Assembly (NCBI RefSeq): GCF_021295095.1 | Contig: NZ_JAJLQX010000008.1 | Span: 1 to 64,000, forward strand | Direction: 5' to 3' | Source of the DNA: Phocaeicola oris | Lineage (GTDB): Bacteria > Bacteroidota > Bacteroidia > Bacteroidales > Bacteroidaceae | Length of the DNA stretch: 64,000 bases | Shown here: positions 53,048 through 61,616 of the stretch, piece after piece | Numbering within the stretch: position 1 is the stretch's first letter | Layout: the number at the start of each line of letters is the position of its first letter | The notes under the pieces: model-generated | What the model was told of the DNA's origin: nothing | The model's input: the letters and a program-made list of their open reading frames with translations, nothing else | Databases searched by the model: none | Program-made: the position numbers and the translations under genes

Positions 53048-53278
53048 ATGAAAAAGATAAAGGATTTAACCGTAACAGTAACCTATACTGTTGGTTTGCA
53101 TGACGTAGAAGTCAGCGAAAAGGTTTATGATGATCTAAACGCCTTGGCAGATAAAGGGCGTGTAAACTGTGATCTTATGAATTTGGACGAGCAAGTATGT
53201 ACTGGTTTCGAGTGGCTTTCTGATCATATTCACGAAAGTGACGCTTGTGATTGGAATTATGAAGTTGATATGGAATAA
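53048..53278 (+). CDS. 76-residue acidic element protein, unknown
   Basis: It starts MKKIKDLTVTVTYTVGLHDVEVS and is strongly acidic after that, with a Cys/Trp-containing end (ESDACDWNYEVDME). A DNA-mimic-like composition is possible but not demonstrated. It is 28 bp after the preceding ORF. Confidence 0.5.
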   Translation: MKKIKDLTVTVTYTVGLHDVEVSEKVYDDLNALADKGRVNCDLMNLDEQVCTGFEWLSDHIHESDACDWNYEVDME

Positions 53279-53300
53279 TCTTAAATGTGGCCAATAGAAA

Positions 53301-53903
53301 ATGAAACATATATATCTTTTTATAGGTGCTGCCATTATTACCTACCTCTTAATATCGCTGGCAACATTGGATTTGATGTGGTGTGTGCACAACACTCCTT
53401 GGATATGGATAGCGGTAATACCACTCTTTCTATTCTTATATTTCTTCGTATTCATGTGCTTTCATGAAGAAATGGGATTTAGGGAAGATCGCGCAATGCA
53501 GCAGACTCTCGCGGTAGCCAAAGCCAACAAGCTGATAGAAAAGTTGCAAGAGCAACTTCCAAATATGTTCCAAGGATTGGTTGATATGTCAATGGCAGAG
53601 ATTAGAGACAGTCTTAGAGCGGTGAATGAAGAGCAAGCTCGCAAAGTTGCTACCCTTTCAACTGATATTTACAACGTGCTGGAACGACGTCAAAAACTTC
53701 TCGACCTGGAACGTAAGGTCAAGCAACATAAAGGACAGCCTATGCTCTTGACAAAAAGAGAAACAGCGTCCTTGTTACTTGTTGATTATTCTACCCTTAG
53801 AAAATGGGCAAGAAAAGGATTTCTTGTCCCCACAAGGATTACTCCCCACCGTGAGTTATATCGTTATAGTGATGTTCTAAAAATATTGGAGGGCAAGGTA
53901 TGA
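53301..53903 (+). CDS. Membrane protein with coiled coil and C-terminal excisionase-like HTH
   Basis: 200 residues. Two membrane helices (about 4-25 and 34-55) are followed by a coiled-coil region (about 60-140). A MerR/excisionase-type HTH_17 domain is at the end (MLLTKRETASLLLVDYSTLRKWARKG, then LYRYSDVLKILEG). A DNA-binding domain tethered to the membrane is unusual. Its last 4 bp overlap the next gene, whose membrane part is similar. Confidence 0.7.
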   Translation: MKHIYLFIGAAIITYLLISLATLDLMWCVHNTPWIWIAVIPLFLFLYFFVFMCFHEEMGFREDRAMQQTLAVAKANKLIEKLQEQLPNMFQGLVDMSMAEIRDSLRAVNEEQARKVATLSTDIYNVLERRQKLLDLERKVKQHKGQPMLLTKRETASLLLVDYSTLRKWARKGFLVPTRITPHRELYRYSDVLKILEGKV

Positions 53904-54214
53904 AACATTTGCTTTATTTCATACTCGCTGTACTCATTGTATATTTGATAGGTTTACTGCTAATGGCAGATTTCTTGTGGATATTACATACTGGTTTCTT
54001 AGGATGGATAGGTGCCATTTTTATTATTCTGTGGTTTTTCCTGCAAATTGAGAAAGAGTATGGTGGATGGAATATAGAAGAGGAAGAAGTAGATTCATGG
54101 AATGAAGAAGATGAAAGCGATGACCAATACATTTCCAAGAAAGAAGCCCGGAAAATAGCAGAGGATGTCTGTAAAGAAATATTTAACATAAAAGAAAACA
54201 AATATGATAAATAG
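53900..54214 (+). CDS. Two-helix membrane protein, paralogue of the preceding membrane module
   Basis: 104 residues. The N-terminus MKHLLYFILAVLIVYLIGLL aligns with the preceding protein's membrane part (MKHIYLF..., LMADFLW against TLDLMWC). The tail is strongly acidic (EEEEVDSWNEEDESDD) and ends with a short helix. The HTH is absent. Confidence 0.6.
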   Translation: MKHLLYFILAVLIVYLIGLLLMADFLWILHTGFLGWIGAIFIILWFFLQIEKEYGGWNIEEEEVDSWNEEDESDDQYISKKEARKIAEDVCKEIFNIKENKYDK

Positions 54215-54740
54215 CCCAATCCTTGATACCTGTTGCGGAGGTAAGATGTTTTACTTCGATAAGCATGATGACAGGGTTCTGTTTCAGGACATAAGGAAGA
54301 TGGAGACAACATTATGTGACGGAAGGCACTTCGAGGTCAACCCCGATGTTCAGGCCGACTTCACAAACATGCCATACCCAGACAATAGCTTCCGCATGGT
54401 TGTGTTTGACCCTCCGCATCTTCTTCGTAATGTAGGAAAATCAAAGTTTGCAGATATATACGGCTCGTTAAATCCAAAAGCTCGCCCTGCAGGTTATCAG
54501 CACATCAAATATGGAGCGTTGGGCAATCTTGACTGGAGAGAAATGCTAAGTAAAGGATTTGCAGAGTGTTTTCGTGTCCTTAGAAAAGGTGGCTTTTTAA
54601 TATTCAAATGGAATGAGACGGACATAAAGGTTTCCGAAATATTGAAACTGACACAGGAGAAACCTGTATTTGGCCATATTTCCGGAAAACGTGCCAATAC
54701 TCATTGGATTTGTTTCATGAAAGAAGATTGCAATAAATAA
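54204..54740 (+). CDS. Class I SAM-dependent DNA-methyltransferase-like protein
   Basis: 178 residues. It starts with ILDTCCGGKMFYF (SAM loop variant). A methyltransferase catalytic tetrad of the DPPH type follows (VVFDPPHLLRN, about 70-80), then FRVLRKGGFLIFKW. The DPPH/DPPY motif is that of N6-adenine or N4-cytosine amino methyltransferases. It lies next to a C5 methyltransferase gene, as in anti-restriction modules of ICEs and phages. Confidence 0.75.
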   Translation: MINSPILDTCCGGKMFYFDKHDDRVLFQDIRKMETTLCDGRHFEVNPDVQADFTNMPYPDNSFRMVVFDPPHLLRNVGKSKFADIYGSLNPKARPAGYQHIKYGALGNLDWREMLSKGFAECFRVLRKGGFLIFKWNETDIKVSEILKLTQEKPVFGHISGKRANTHWICFMKEDCNK

Positions 54741-54791
54741 AAATAGCCACACAACGGCATCGACTTATGCTAATCAAATAGCATTTAAATT

Positions 54792-55133
54792 ATGAAAGCA
54801 AAACTTAGAAAGACAGGTGAGGTGGTAGAGTTAAGGCAATACTACTGTGATGGTACGGCAATGGATATTAATGGGAAGTTGTATCATCAAGGTGATATAT
54901 CTGAATTGTTTGAAGACACCAATTCTAAAGGATTAGAATACGAGTTTGAGCAATTAGGTAGGACAAAGAAATGCAAGTTCATATCGCAGCATGTAGATTT
55001 GGCTTCTCCTGAAGCTATTGCCAAGTATGTAAAAGGGTATCTTTTTGACGTACTTAAAGATGTTGGTGATGATGAGTATATCGCCACATATCTTCGGAAT
55101 AAAGGTTACAAGGTAGAGGGTAATATAGAATAG
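54792..55133 (+). CDS. Small element protein, unknown
   Basis: 113 residues; a beta-rich N-terminus (AKLRKTGEVVELRQYYCDGTA) and a helical C-terminus. No family recognised. It ends 3 bp before the C5 methyltransferase start. Confidence 0.55.
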   Translation: MKAKLRKTGEVVELRQYYCDGTAMDINGKLYHQGDISELFEDTNSKGLEYEFEQLGRTKKCKFISQHVDLASPEAIAKYVKGYLFDVLKDVGDDEYIATYLRNKGYKVEGNIE

Positions 55134-55136
55134 CAA

Positions 55137-56732
55137 ATGGAAAACATCAAATTACTCTATATAGACTTGTTCTGCGGAGCCGGTGGAACTTCCACCGGTG
55201 TTGAACATGCAAAGTTAGATGGAACAAAGTGTGCGAGGGTTGTCGCCTGTGTCAACCATGATGCGAATGCAATCGCATCGCATCAGGCAAACCACCCCGA
55301 CACATTACACTTCACCGAGGATATTCGCACACTTGACCTTACTGCCCTTACAGCTCACTTGAACCGAATGAGGATGAAATACCCGTCGGCTTTAGTTGTC
55401 CTATGGGCTTCACTTGAATGCACCAACTTCAGTAAGGCCAAAGGTGGTCAACCACGCGATGCAGACAGCCGGACGCTTGCAGAGCACCTTTTCCGTTATA
55501 TCGAGCAGCTGGATCCTGACTATATACAGATTGAGAATGTGGAAGAGTTCATGAGCTGGGGTGATATGGACGATAAAGGACACCCTATCTCAAAGTTAAA
55601 GGGATGCAGCTATGTTCGTTGGACAAATAAAGTTATCTCTTACGGCTATCATTATGATTGGCGTTTGCTGAATGCCGCCGATTTCGGCGCATATACCTCA
55701 CGCAAGAGGTTTTTCGGTCAATTCGCGAAGAAAGGTCTCCCCATAGCTTTTCCTGTTCCAACATTCTCGAAGAATGGTGACAGTGGCATGTTTCATGCCT
55801 ACAAGAAATGGAAGCCTGTTCGTGAAGTGCTTGACATGGATGATACCGGCCAAAGCATCTTTGACAGGAAGAAGCCACTATGCGAGAAAACCTTGAAGCG
55901 AATTTACGCAGGCCTAATCAAATTCGTCGCAGGTGGAAGGGAAACGTTTCTTGTTAAGTATAATTCAATGAACCAGACAGGAAAATACACAGCTCCTGGA
56001 ATTGACGATCCTTGCCCAACTGTCGCTTGCCAAAACCGTCTGGGGATTGCCAATGTCAGCTTCATGTCCAAGGCGTTCAGTGGAGATCCATATTCCAAGA
56101 ACCAATCGATAGACATTCCTGCCGGAACTGTCACCACTAAGGATCACCATTTCTTTGTTACTGCTTACTATGGTAATGGAGGGAACCATTCTGTTGAATC
56201 GTCATGTCCTACGCTTACCACAAAAGACAGGCTGGGATTGGTTTCAAGTCGTTTTTTGGCAAATGAATACTCCTCTGGTGGTCAACTTTCCAGCATTGAT
56301 GCACCTTGCCCTGCAGTATTGACAACACCGAAGCAAAAAGTAGTTGACTGCTTCTTGATGAACCCACAGTTCAACTCTGCAGGTGGAGATATCAATAAGC
56401 CGTGCTTCACTTTGATTGCTCGGATGGATAAGATGCCCCCTTACCTTATCTCCACAGAAAAAGGTATCGGTATAAGGATTTTTGAAACGGACAGTGAAAT
56501 GACTTGCAAGATAAAGGAGTTCATGGCCATGTACGGAATCATAGACATCAAGATGCGCATGTTGAATATAAATGAGCTGAAACGCATCATGGGTTTCCCT
56601 GACAATTATATCCTTGTAGGGACACAGGCCGAACAGAAGAAGTATATCGGCAATGCCGTTGAAGTTAACATGAGCAGGGTACTCTGCGAGTCGCTTTGCG
56701 CAGCTCTTATTTCCAAGGCAATAGCAATATAG
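55137..56732 (+). CDS. DNA (cytosine-5) methyltransferase
   Basis: 531 residues. Motif I is LYIDLFCGAGGTSTG (about 7-21). The catalytic Cys is at about 95 in LECTNFS, where the usual Pro-Cys is Glu-Cys. Motif VI is ENVEEF, motif VIII is near SRKRFFGQF, and late motifs are MGFPDNY and GNAVEVN. It methylates C5 of cytosine in a site set by the target-recognition domain (about 240-440). No restriction gene is adjacent, so it is probably an orphan enzyme that protects the element. Confidence 0.9.
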   Translation: MENIKLLYIDLFCGAGGTSTGVEHAKLDGTKCARVVACVNHDANAIASHQANHPDTLHFTEDIRTLDLTALTAHLNRMRMKYPSALVVLWASLECTNFSKAKGGQPRDADSRTLAEHLFRYIEQLDPDYIQIENVEEFMSWGDMDDKGHPISKLKGCSYVRWTNKVISYGYHYDWRLLNAADFGAYTSRKRFFGQFAKKGLPIAFPVPTFSKNGDSGMFHAYKKWKPVREVLDMDDTGQSIFDRKKPLCEKTLKRIYAGLIKFVAGGRETFLVKYNSMNQTGKYTAPGIDDPCPTVACQNRLGIANVSFMSKAFSGDPYSKNQSIDIPAGTVTTKDHHFFVTAYYGNGGNHSVESSCPTLTTKDRLGLVSSRFLANEYSSGGQLSSIDAPCPAVLTTPKQKVVDCFLMNPQFNSAGGDINKPCFTLIARMDKMPPYLISTEKGIGIRIFETDSEMTCKIKEFMAMYGIIDIKMRMLNINELKRIMGFPDNYILVGTQAEQKKYIGNAVEVNMSRVLCESLCAALISKAIAI

Positions 56733-56771
56733 AACTAACATTCGAAAGATAAGACAACCAAAAGAATAGAT

Positions 56772-57224
56772 ATGAAAAGAACTATTTTCACACATCACTT
56801 AAAAAAATATGCAAAAACCATTCAGGGAAAATCCGACAACCAATTAAGAGGATACATGGATGGTTATATCAAAGCTTTGGAAGTTGTCGAAGGCAAGCTT
56901 CTTGAGCTTGCCCCCCAGACAGTTGACCAAGATTTTCAATCCAAGGCCTACAAGTATTTTTTTGAAGAAATACAACATATGGTTAATCTGGAGGCTTGTG
57001 TCGTAAAGGATGTAGAGAAGTTTGTTAAAACTTACAAAGCCCCTACCGTAGGTGTCAAAGAATTGTCCACAAGGGAATGCTTGGATATTCTCTACGAAGT
57101 TGAAGATTACTTTTGGGGAGACCGTAGTGGTTTTGATAAGATAATGCACGCTCAAATGGTATTCGCAAAGGAACTCCGTAAGAGAATAGCAGCACTACAA
57201 CCAAATATTAAAACTCAAAAATAG
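56772..57224 (+). CDS. Element protein of unknown function
   Basis: 150 residues, mostly helical; basic start (MKRTIFTHHLKKYAKTIQ) and a Trp-containing acidic mid-section (ILYEVEDYFWGDRSG). No family recognised. It lies 39 bp after the methyltransferase gene. Confidence 0.6.
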   Translation: MKRTIFTHHLKKYAKTIQGKSDNQLRGYMDGYIKALEVVEGKLLELAPQTVDQDFQSKAYKYFFEEIQHMVNLEACVVKDVEKFVKTYKAPTVGVKELSTRECLDILYEVEDYFWGDRSGFDKIMHAQMVFAKELRKRIAALQPNIKTQK

Positions 57225-57231
57225 ATCGTTT

Positions 57232-57477
57232 ATGAATCCGGAATGTAAACTTTCCTCTTCAGGAGTCAACCAATCGCAATCAAGTAAAATTTTTTATTAT
57301 GTTGCCACATGCCTATTGCTCTTGCTGATGGTCAATAAGCCATACAAAACCTCTGCAAAGGGTTTTCGTCTATATCTACGAAAGTGCAGGAGAGTCAGCA
57401 AGCTGCTCCTTGCTCAAATACTTTGTGGAATCTTCAAGTTAATAGATAAATATATAAAATCCCGTGATAATAAATAA
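57232..57477 (+). CDS. Small single-helix membrane protein, unknown
   Basis: 81 residues; one hydrophobic segment (FYYVATCLLLLLMV) and a basic C-terminal half with a second, weaker hydrophobic patch (LLLAQILCGIFKLI). 7 bp after the preceding gene. Function unknown. Confidence 0.5.
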   Translation: MNPECKLSSSGVNQSQSSKIFYYVATCLLLLLMVNKPYKTSAKGFRLYLRKCRRVSKLLLAQILCGIFKLIDKYIKSRDNK

Positions 57478-57491
57478 TTTGGCGTAAAAAT

Positions 57492-57522
57492 TTTGCGAAA
57501 TAAAATATATTATGTATCTTTG
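57492..57522 (+). promoter_or_regulatory. Promoter of the parA operon
   Basis: TTTG -33 (57492-57495), 19-bp spacer, TATCTTTG -7 box (57515-57522). The palindrome at 57527-57552 begins just downstream, an ideal operator position. Confidence 0.8.
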
Positions 57523-57526
57523 CAGG

Positions 57527-57552
57527 CGTATAGCTGTATATACGGCTATACG
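57527..57552. repeat. Palindromic operator/centromere-like site upstream of parA
   Basis: Arms CGTATAGC (57527-57534) / GCTATACG (57545-57552) with TATA-rich centre; further CGTATATA words continue to about 57590. Similar words recur at 61557-61616. Likely site for the ribbon-helix-helix partner of ParA. Confidence 0.65.
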
Positions 57553-57614
57553 TATATAAATCAATAAAGGAATACGACAATACGTATATACATAAAAAAT
57601 ATAAATCAAACGGT

Positions 57615-58394
57615 ATGGAACAGCAAGCAAAAATTATCTCATTTGCCAACCACAAAGGAGGGGTTGGCAAGACTACCACTACTGCCAGTGTAGGTTCTAT
57701 CCTTGCCTCTATGGGAAACAAGGTGTTGTTGGTGGACATGGATGCCCAAAGCAATCTTACTACCTCCCTGTTAAAAGATAATCAAGTTGATCAGACCATC
57801 TATGATGCTCTTTCTGCTTCTTGCAGGGGTACGGCTTACAGCCTGGCAATCTATCCGATAGCAGAAAATCTTGACATCGTTCCATCTTCATTGCGTCTTG
57901 CATCTGCCGACCTTGAACTCTCTTCTGTCATGGCGAGAGAACACATCCTTACAGACATATTACAGGAAAAGAAGGCTGATTATGACTACATCTTAATAGA
58001 TTGTCCCCCATCTTTGGGGCTTCTTACTCTTAACGCAGTTACAGCATCAGATTTGGTTGTCATACCTCTGCTTGCAGAAGTACTTCCTTTCCAGGGTCTT
58101 ACTATGATCAGCGATTTTGTCAGAATGGTAAAGCAGAAGCTAAATCCAAAGATTGAGATTACCGGTATTCTCCTCACTCGTTGGGAAAAATCCAATTTGA
58201 GCAGACAGATCGAGGATGGTCTTAGGGCCAAGCTTGGCGATAAAGTGTTCCAAACCAAGATCCGAAAGAACATCAAGATTGCCGAAGCTCCTCTGGAAGC
58301 CGTCAATATTGTTGACTATGATCCGAAGAGCAACGGAGCTGCTGATTACAAGGCTTTCGTAGGAGAACTTTTAGACAGGACAAAGAACCTATAA
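57615..58394 (+). CDS. parA: ParA-type partition ATPase
   Basis: 259 residues. The deviant Walker A is KGGVGKTTT (about 13-21), Walker A' is VDMDAQSN, Walker B is ILIDCPPSLG. It lacks an N-terminal HTH, so it is a type Ib-like small ParA. With the following RHH gene it forms a partition or maintenance cassette for the element; in Bacteroides ICEs the homologue is the first tra-linked gene. Confidence 0.93.
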   Translation: MEQQAKIISFANHKGGVGKTTTTASVGSILASMGNKVLLVDMDAQSNLTTSLLKDNQVDQTIYDALSASCRGTAYSLAIYPIAENLDIVPSSLRLASADLELSSVMAREHILTDILQEKKADYDYILIDCPPSLGLLTLNAVTASDLVVIPLLAEVLPFQGLTMISDFVRMVKQKLNPKIEITGILLTRWEKSNLSRQIEDGLRAKLGDKVFQTKIRKNIKIAEAPLEAVNIVDYDPKSNGAADYKAFVGELLDRTKNL

Positions 58395-58404
58395 ATTTAC
58401 ATTT

Positions 58405-58764
58405 ATGAGCAAAGGTATTAACAAAAACTCCATGAGCAGTCTTTTGGAAGGACTTACTTCTGTCAGGAGTACAACTCCGGAAGATAATCACCAGCCAAAT
58501 CCAAGCTCCAATTCAAAGGAGAAAGTAACATCCATCCCAGGGGATAAACCGATATCTAAAGGTGGTTCAAAGGAAAGAATATGTACCTCCGTCGATAAGA
58601 ACGTCATGAATAAGATACGTACCATATCAGAAACAGAGGGTATTCAAATCAATGAACTTATTACCTTAGGTCTTGACATGGTTATATCTAAATATGAAGA
58701 GACGCATGGGGCGGTGCGACCTAAAAAGATTAACAAAGGCAATATAGACAATATCTTTCGTTAA
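58405..58764 (+). CDS. Ribbon-helix-helix partner of ParA
   Basis: 119 residues. The N-terminal half is Ser/Pro/Asn-rich and likely disordered. The C-terminal half has an RHH-like strand (RICTSVDKNVMNKI) and helices (INELITLGLDMVI). It lies 10 bp after parA, where a centromere-binding ParB/ParG-type protein is expected. It resembles DUF3408-like ICE proteins in layout; membership unverified. Confidence 0.7.
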   Translation: MSKGINKNSMSSLLEGLTSVRSTTPEDNHQPNPSSNSKEKVTSIPGDKPISKGGSKERICTSVDKNVMNKIRTISETEGIQINELITLGLDMVISKYEETHGAVRPKKINKGNIDNIFR

Positions 58765-58802
58765 GGCAGGAAGTCCATACTACCATCTTTAGTACACATA
58801 AG

Positions 58803-58836
58803 AAGGACGAGCAATCAGTAATGGTCACTCGTCCTT
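58803..58836. terminator. Bidirectional terminator between the parA operon and primase copy 2
   Basis: Arms AAGGACGAG (58803-58811) / CTCGTCCTT (58828-58836), between convergent genes. Confidence 0.8.
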
Positions 58837-58880
58837 GTATGTTTATGCAAGCAGAAATACCGGAATACATAATATGGAAT

Positions 58881-59909
58881 TTATAGTCTTTCACTATTCA
58901 GGATAGTAGCTAATTGTTCTGCGGTGTGCCCCAGACGGAAGAAATCACTGATGTCCTTTTCCGATTTTTCACCAGAAAGAGGAAGCAGGACTCTTCTTAC
59001 ATTATATTTTCCAGTATATTCCTGTACTCGCTTTTTCGACTCACTTTGTCCTGTTGCATCCATATCATAAAGGATAACAATTGTCCGGAACCTTCCGGCA
59101 AGTTGTTGCATAAGACTGTCAGGGAGTTTGGCAGTCTCGCTATTCAGGCATATCGCATGGAACCCATGTGCTGCCAGCGACATGACATCTTTCTCGCCAC
59201 CTGTGATAAAGACATATTCTCCTTGTGCCGGCAGATGTTTCCAGCCGAAAATATATGGTTTAGGAAGGACACCAGCATAGAGAAATCTGTTTTTGGAGCA
59301 GGGAGAATAGATTTTGATGCCATCATTGTTATTAAAGAGGTATCCAAAAGCCGGATACTTTGCTGTTCCATAAACAGTAAATTCCTTTCCATTCTCTTTT
59401 GACATTCTGCATGCCGAAAGGCTTGCAACATGATAGTGTTCCAGCGTATCCTGATCAATTCCATAACGCTGCCAAAAACACAGTTCCTCCATGGTAAAAG
59501 GCTTTTCCTTGTATTGGAATGAAAGTGTGGAGGAAGTCTCCGGCTTCTGTCTCTTTACAAGTCGTTTATAGATGATTTCTGTTTGTGGAAATGGATTATT
59601 GAACAATCCCAGGCAAAGCTCTTTGTCTATCACCTTCAGGATATCCTTAAATGCAGTCTTTACATTCATATTGCACAGTCTGGCCACAATGGCAAAGCAG
59701 TTGCCACAGAAGCTGCTATCGCCAAAATCCTGTAAATAATACTCCACTTGTCCATATGTGTTTTTATTCGCATACAGATGGCATGATGGGCGGCTGTCTT
59801 CCCTGAAGGGATTTTTAAAGATTCTCTTCAGGCATACATCGCCTAAGTAATGTGTAAACACATCCAGTCCACCACCAGTCAGATAAAGTATTTGTTGTCT
59901 TTCGTTCAT
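58881..59909 (-). CDS. Toprim-domain primase-like protein, copy 2
   Basis: 342 residues from ATG 59909 (an upstream TTG frame exists). It is colinear with copy 1 at 49.9 kb: PFREDSRPSCHLYAN, SSFCGNC, ITGGEKDVMSL, LYDMDATGQ and ISDFFRLGHTAEQL. It is the last gene of a minus-strand run and is preceded by a repeat-like leader (59940-59958). Two diverged primases on one element suggests a duplication or a composite element. Confidence 0.85.
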   Translation of the reverse strand: MNERQQILYLTGGGLDVFTHYLGDVCLKRIFKNPFREDSRPSCHLYANKNTYGQVEYYLQDFGDSSFCGNCFAIVARLCNMNVKTAFKDILKVIDKELCLGLFNNPFPQTEIIYKRLVKRQKPETSSTLSFQYKEKPFTMEELCFWQRYGIDQDTLEHYHVASLSACRMSKENGKEFTVYGTAKYPAFGYLFNNNDGIKIYSPCSKNRFLYAGVLPKPYIFGWKHLPAQGEYVFITGGEKDVMSLAAHGFHAICLNSETAKLPDSLMQQLAGRFRTIVILYDMDATGQSESKKRVQEYTGKYNVRRVLLPLSGEKSEKDISDFFRLGHTAEQLATILNSERL

Positions 59910-59939
59910 TTTTTCTTGTTGGAATGTTAGTTGATCATA

Positions 59940-59958
59940 TTTCCCGTCATGCCGATAG
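59940..59958 (-). repeat. Partial copy of the CCTATCGGC leader repeat
   Basis: Plus strand TTTCCCGTCATGCCGATAG, sharing its core with the leaders at 60713-60748 and 61103-61138; it lies 31 bp upstream of primase copy 2. Confidence 0.6.
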
Positions 59959-60001
59959 CGCAGCAAAAATCAGAGGATAAAATAGTGTCAGGTATAAAGC
60001 A

Positions 60002-60712
60002 TCACTTTACTTCAATATTGTGATGAAGCCCACCTGTTGCAGAAGGTACATCGTATTCCTTTGTGTCAAGATAGATCGCATCTTCCTGATTACGAAGATA
60101 GAAATAAGTACCGCTACCATCTGCTTTCAGCATTTGAAAATCCTTTGTTCCAAGACGATTTTCAACGACTTTGTAAATAGCTTCTGTGAAAACCAAATCA
60201 CCAGCCACGTGTCCACATCTACCGCGCCTACAATCATGAAAGCCCCCATAAATGGCGCCACGAATTTTGCCACCAGCAACGATAAGACGGTAAACGCCAG
60301 CACCACGATAAGCACTAAGCCAGTAGCGACCGTCCGTGTCCGTTTTATCTTTCAGATCACACCATGCTATCGCACTCTCTGCATCCTTCAAAAGGTCAGG
60401 AACAGCAGCTGCGATGATAACTCTTCCTTCTTTTTCTTCCACACGCACACGCGTCAAAGCATAATTCGTCTGTTTCGGCTGTAACTCATAACACATATAA
60501 CCGTCACCTGTACGCCAGAGGGGAGAACGCCATACTCCTTCCTTGTTTTTAACAAGCACAATAGTTTCTGTATGATACCCGCTGAAAGTACAAATCTCTA
60601 TATAATCTGCATCAGCCGCTTTTGTATCAAAAACATTGATACGCTTTGGCGTTCCATTCATTTTGATACTTTTTCCACCTGTGAATTTCTTAAAATATGT
60701 AGTCTTAATCAT
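60002..60712 (-). CDS. Element protein of unknown function
   Basis: 236 residues. Several beta-rich segments and a Cys/Gly-rich stretch (FHDCRRGRCGHVAG) could bind metal. No family recognised. Its ATG follows directly the leader repeat shared with the next upstream gene. Confidence 0.6.
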   Translation of the reverse strand: MIKTTYFKKFTGGKSIKMNGTPKRINVFDTKAADADYIEICTFSGYHTETIVLVKNKEGVWRSPLWRTGDGYMCYELQPKQTNYALTRVRVEEKEGRVIIAAAVPDLLKDAESAIAWCDLKDKTDTDGRYWLSAYRGAGVYRLIVAGGKIRGAIYGGFHDCRRGRCGHVAGDLVFTEAIYKVVENRLGTKDFQMLKADGSGTYFYLRNQEDAIYLDTKEYDVPSATGGLHHNIEVK

Positions 60713-60748
60713 TTTGTTTCCCCGTCACGCCGATAGGTCAGCTTTAAT
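60713..60748 (-). repeat. 36-bp leader repeat, copy A
   Basis: Lies immediately before the ATG at 60712. On the minus strand it reads ATTAAAGCTGACC, then TATCGGCGTGACGG and GGAAACAAA. Copy B is at 61103-61138 with one clear substitution. Confidence 0.85.
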
Positions 60749-60775
60749 GGTTTATGAAATTTGTACAACTCAATA

Positions 60776-61102
60776 CTAACCTAACACACGTGGAAGCCCC
60801 TCCAAAATAATCGCTCTCATACCGGTTGTTTCCAACTGCCAATCGAAGTCAGCCACTTCGGAACCATTCTTTGGATAATCCCCCTGCCAATCCCACAACG
60901 TAAAGACAGTTCCATCAGGATATACAAGAATAGGAAGAGCTTGAAAAGAAGGTACATATCCATCTTTTTCCTTTTCGCAAATCACATCACAAAAATGCAT
61001 CATGACATGTTCTCTCAACTCTTCTTCCCGGACAATGGAAACATCACTAATGGTCTTTTCGCCAAAGTTAACCAACAAATCTTTCATTTTTTCGTTTGTC
61101 AT
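60776..61102 (-). CDS. Small element protein, unknown
   Basis: 108 residues; acidic/helical N-terminus (MTNEKMKDLLVNFGEKTISD) and a compact C-terminus with TVFTLWDWQGDYPK. No family recognised. Preceded by leader repeat copy B. Confidence 0.55.
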   Translation of the reverse strand: MTNEKMKDLLVNFGEKTISDVSIVREEELREHVMMHFCDVICEKEKDGYVPSFQALPILVYPDGTVFTLWDWQGDYPKNGSEVADFDWQLETTGMRAIILEGLPRVLG

Positions 61103-61138
61103 TTTGTTTCCCCGTCATGCCGATAGGTCAGCTTTAAT
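61103..61138 (-). repeat. 36-bp leader repeat, copy B
   Basis: Ends at the ATG at 61102; contains CTGACCTATCGGCATGACGG. It differs from copy A at the CATGC/CACGC position. The same distance to the ATG in both suggests a transcript-leader role. Confidence 0.85.
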
Positions 61139-61392
61139 TGTTTTATGAAGTTAATATTTTATTCTGGGCATCCCGATTCTCAACCTTTTTATAGTTTTTT
61201 CGTTTCTTCGACCCGAACTTTTTTTTATCATTCCGGTGTAACCGTCATCTCGAACCTTTTATGTGCAAGGTAACATCGTGGGCGTTAAGGGAACCTAAGG
61301 CAAAGAATTGGCCGGCAAAGTTTTCAGGAAACCGCAATCTTTGATTTCGGAGGGTCATGAAAAGTTTTCCGCCAATAGGGAGCATTCCGGTG

Positions 61393-61423
61393 TTTGCCGT
61401 GTTCCCTGCCTGCGATACCTTTG
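61393..61423 (+). promoter_or_regulatory. Promoter of the conjugation (tra) operon
   Basis: TTTG -33 (61393-61396), 19-bp spacer, TACCTTTG -7 box (61416-61423); the first tra gene starts about 420 bp later. Confidence 0.75.
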
Positions 61424-61556
61424 CAGAATAAAAGTCGAAGATGACTACAAGCGGACGAAAAGTGAGGTCGAAACCAGAAACGGAAATAGAAGGATAGATA
61501 AAAGTGAGTGTAAAATAAACACCGAAGGTAAGTCAGACAGATATATTGTTTTTCAT

Positions 61557-61616
61557 GCGTATATATGTATTATTGTATATACGCCAATATGTATATACGG
61601 TAATAAGTATATAAGA
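61557..61616. repeat. GTATATACG palindromes in the tra leader
   Basis: An inverted pair near GCGTATATATG (61558) and TGTATATACGC (61574-61584), followed by GTATATACGG (61591-61600). The words match those near parA. Confidence 0.65.
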
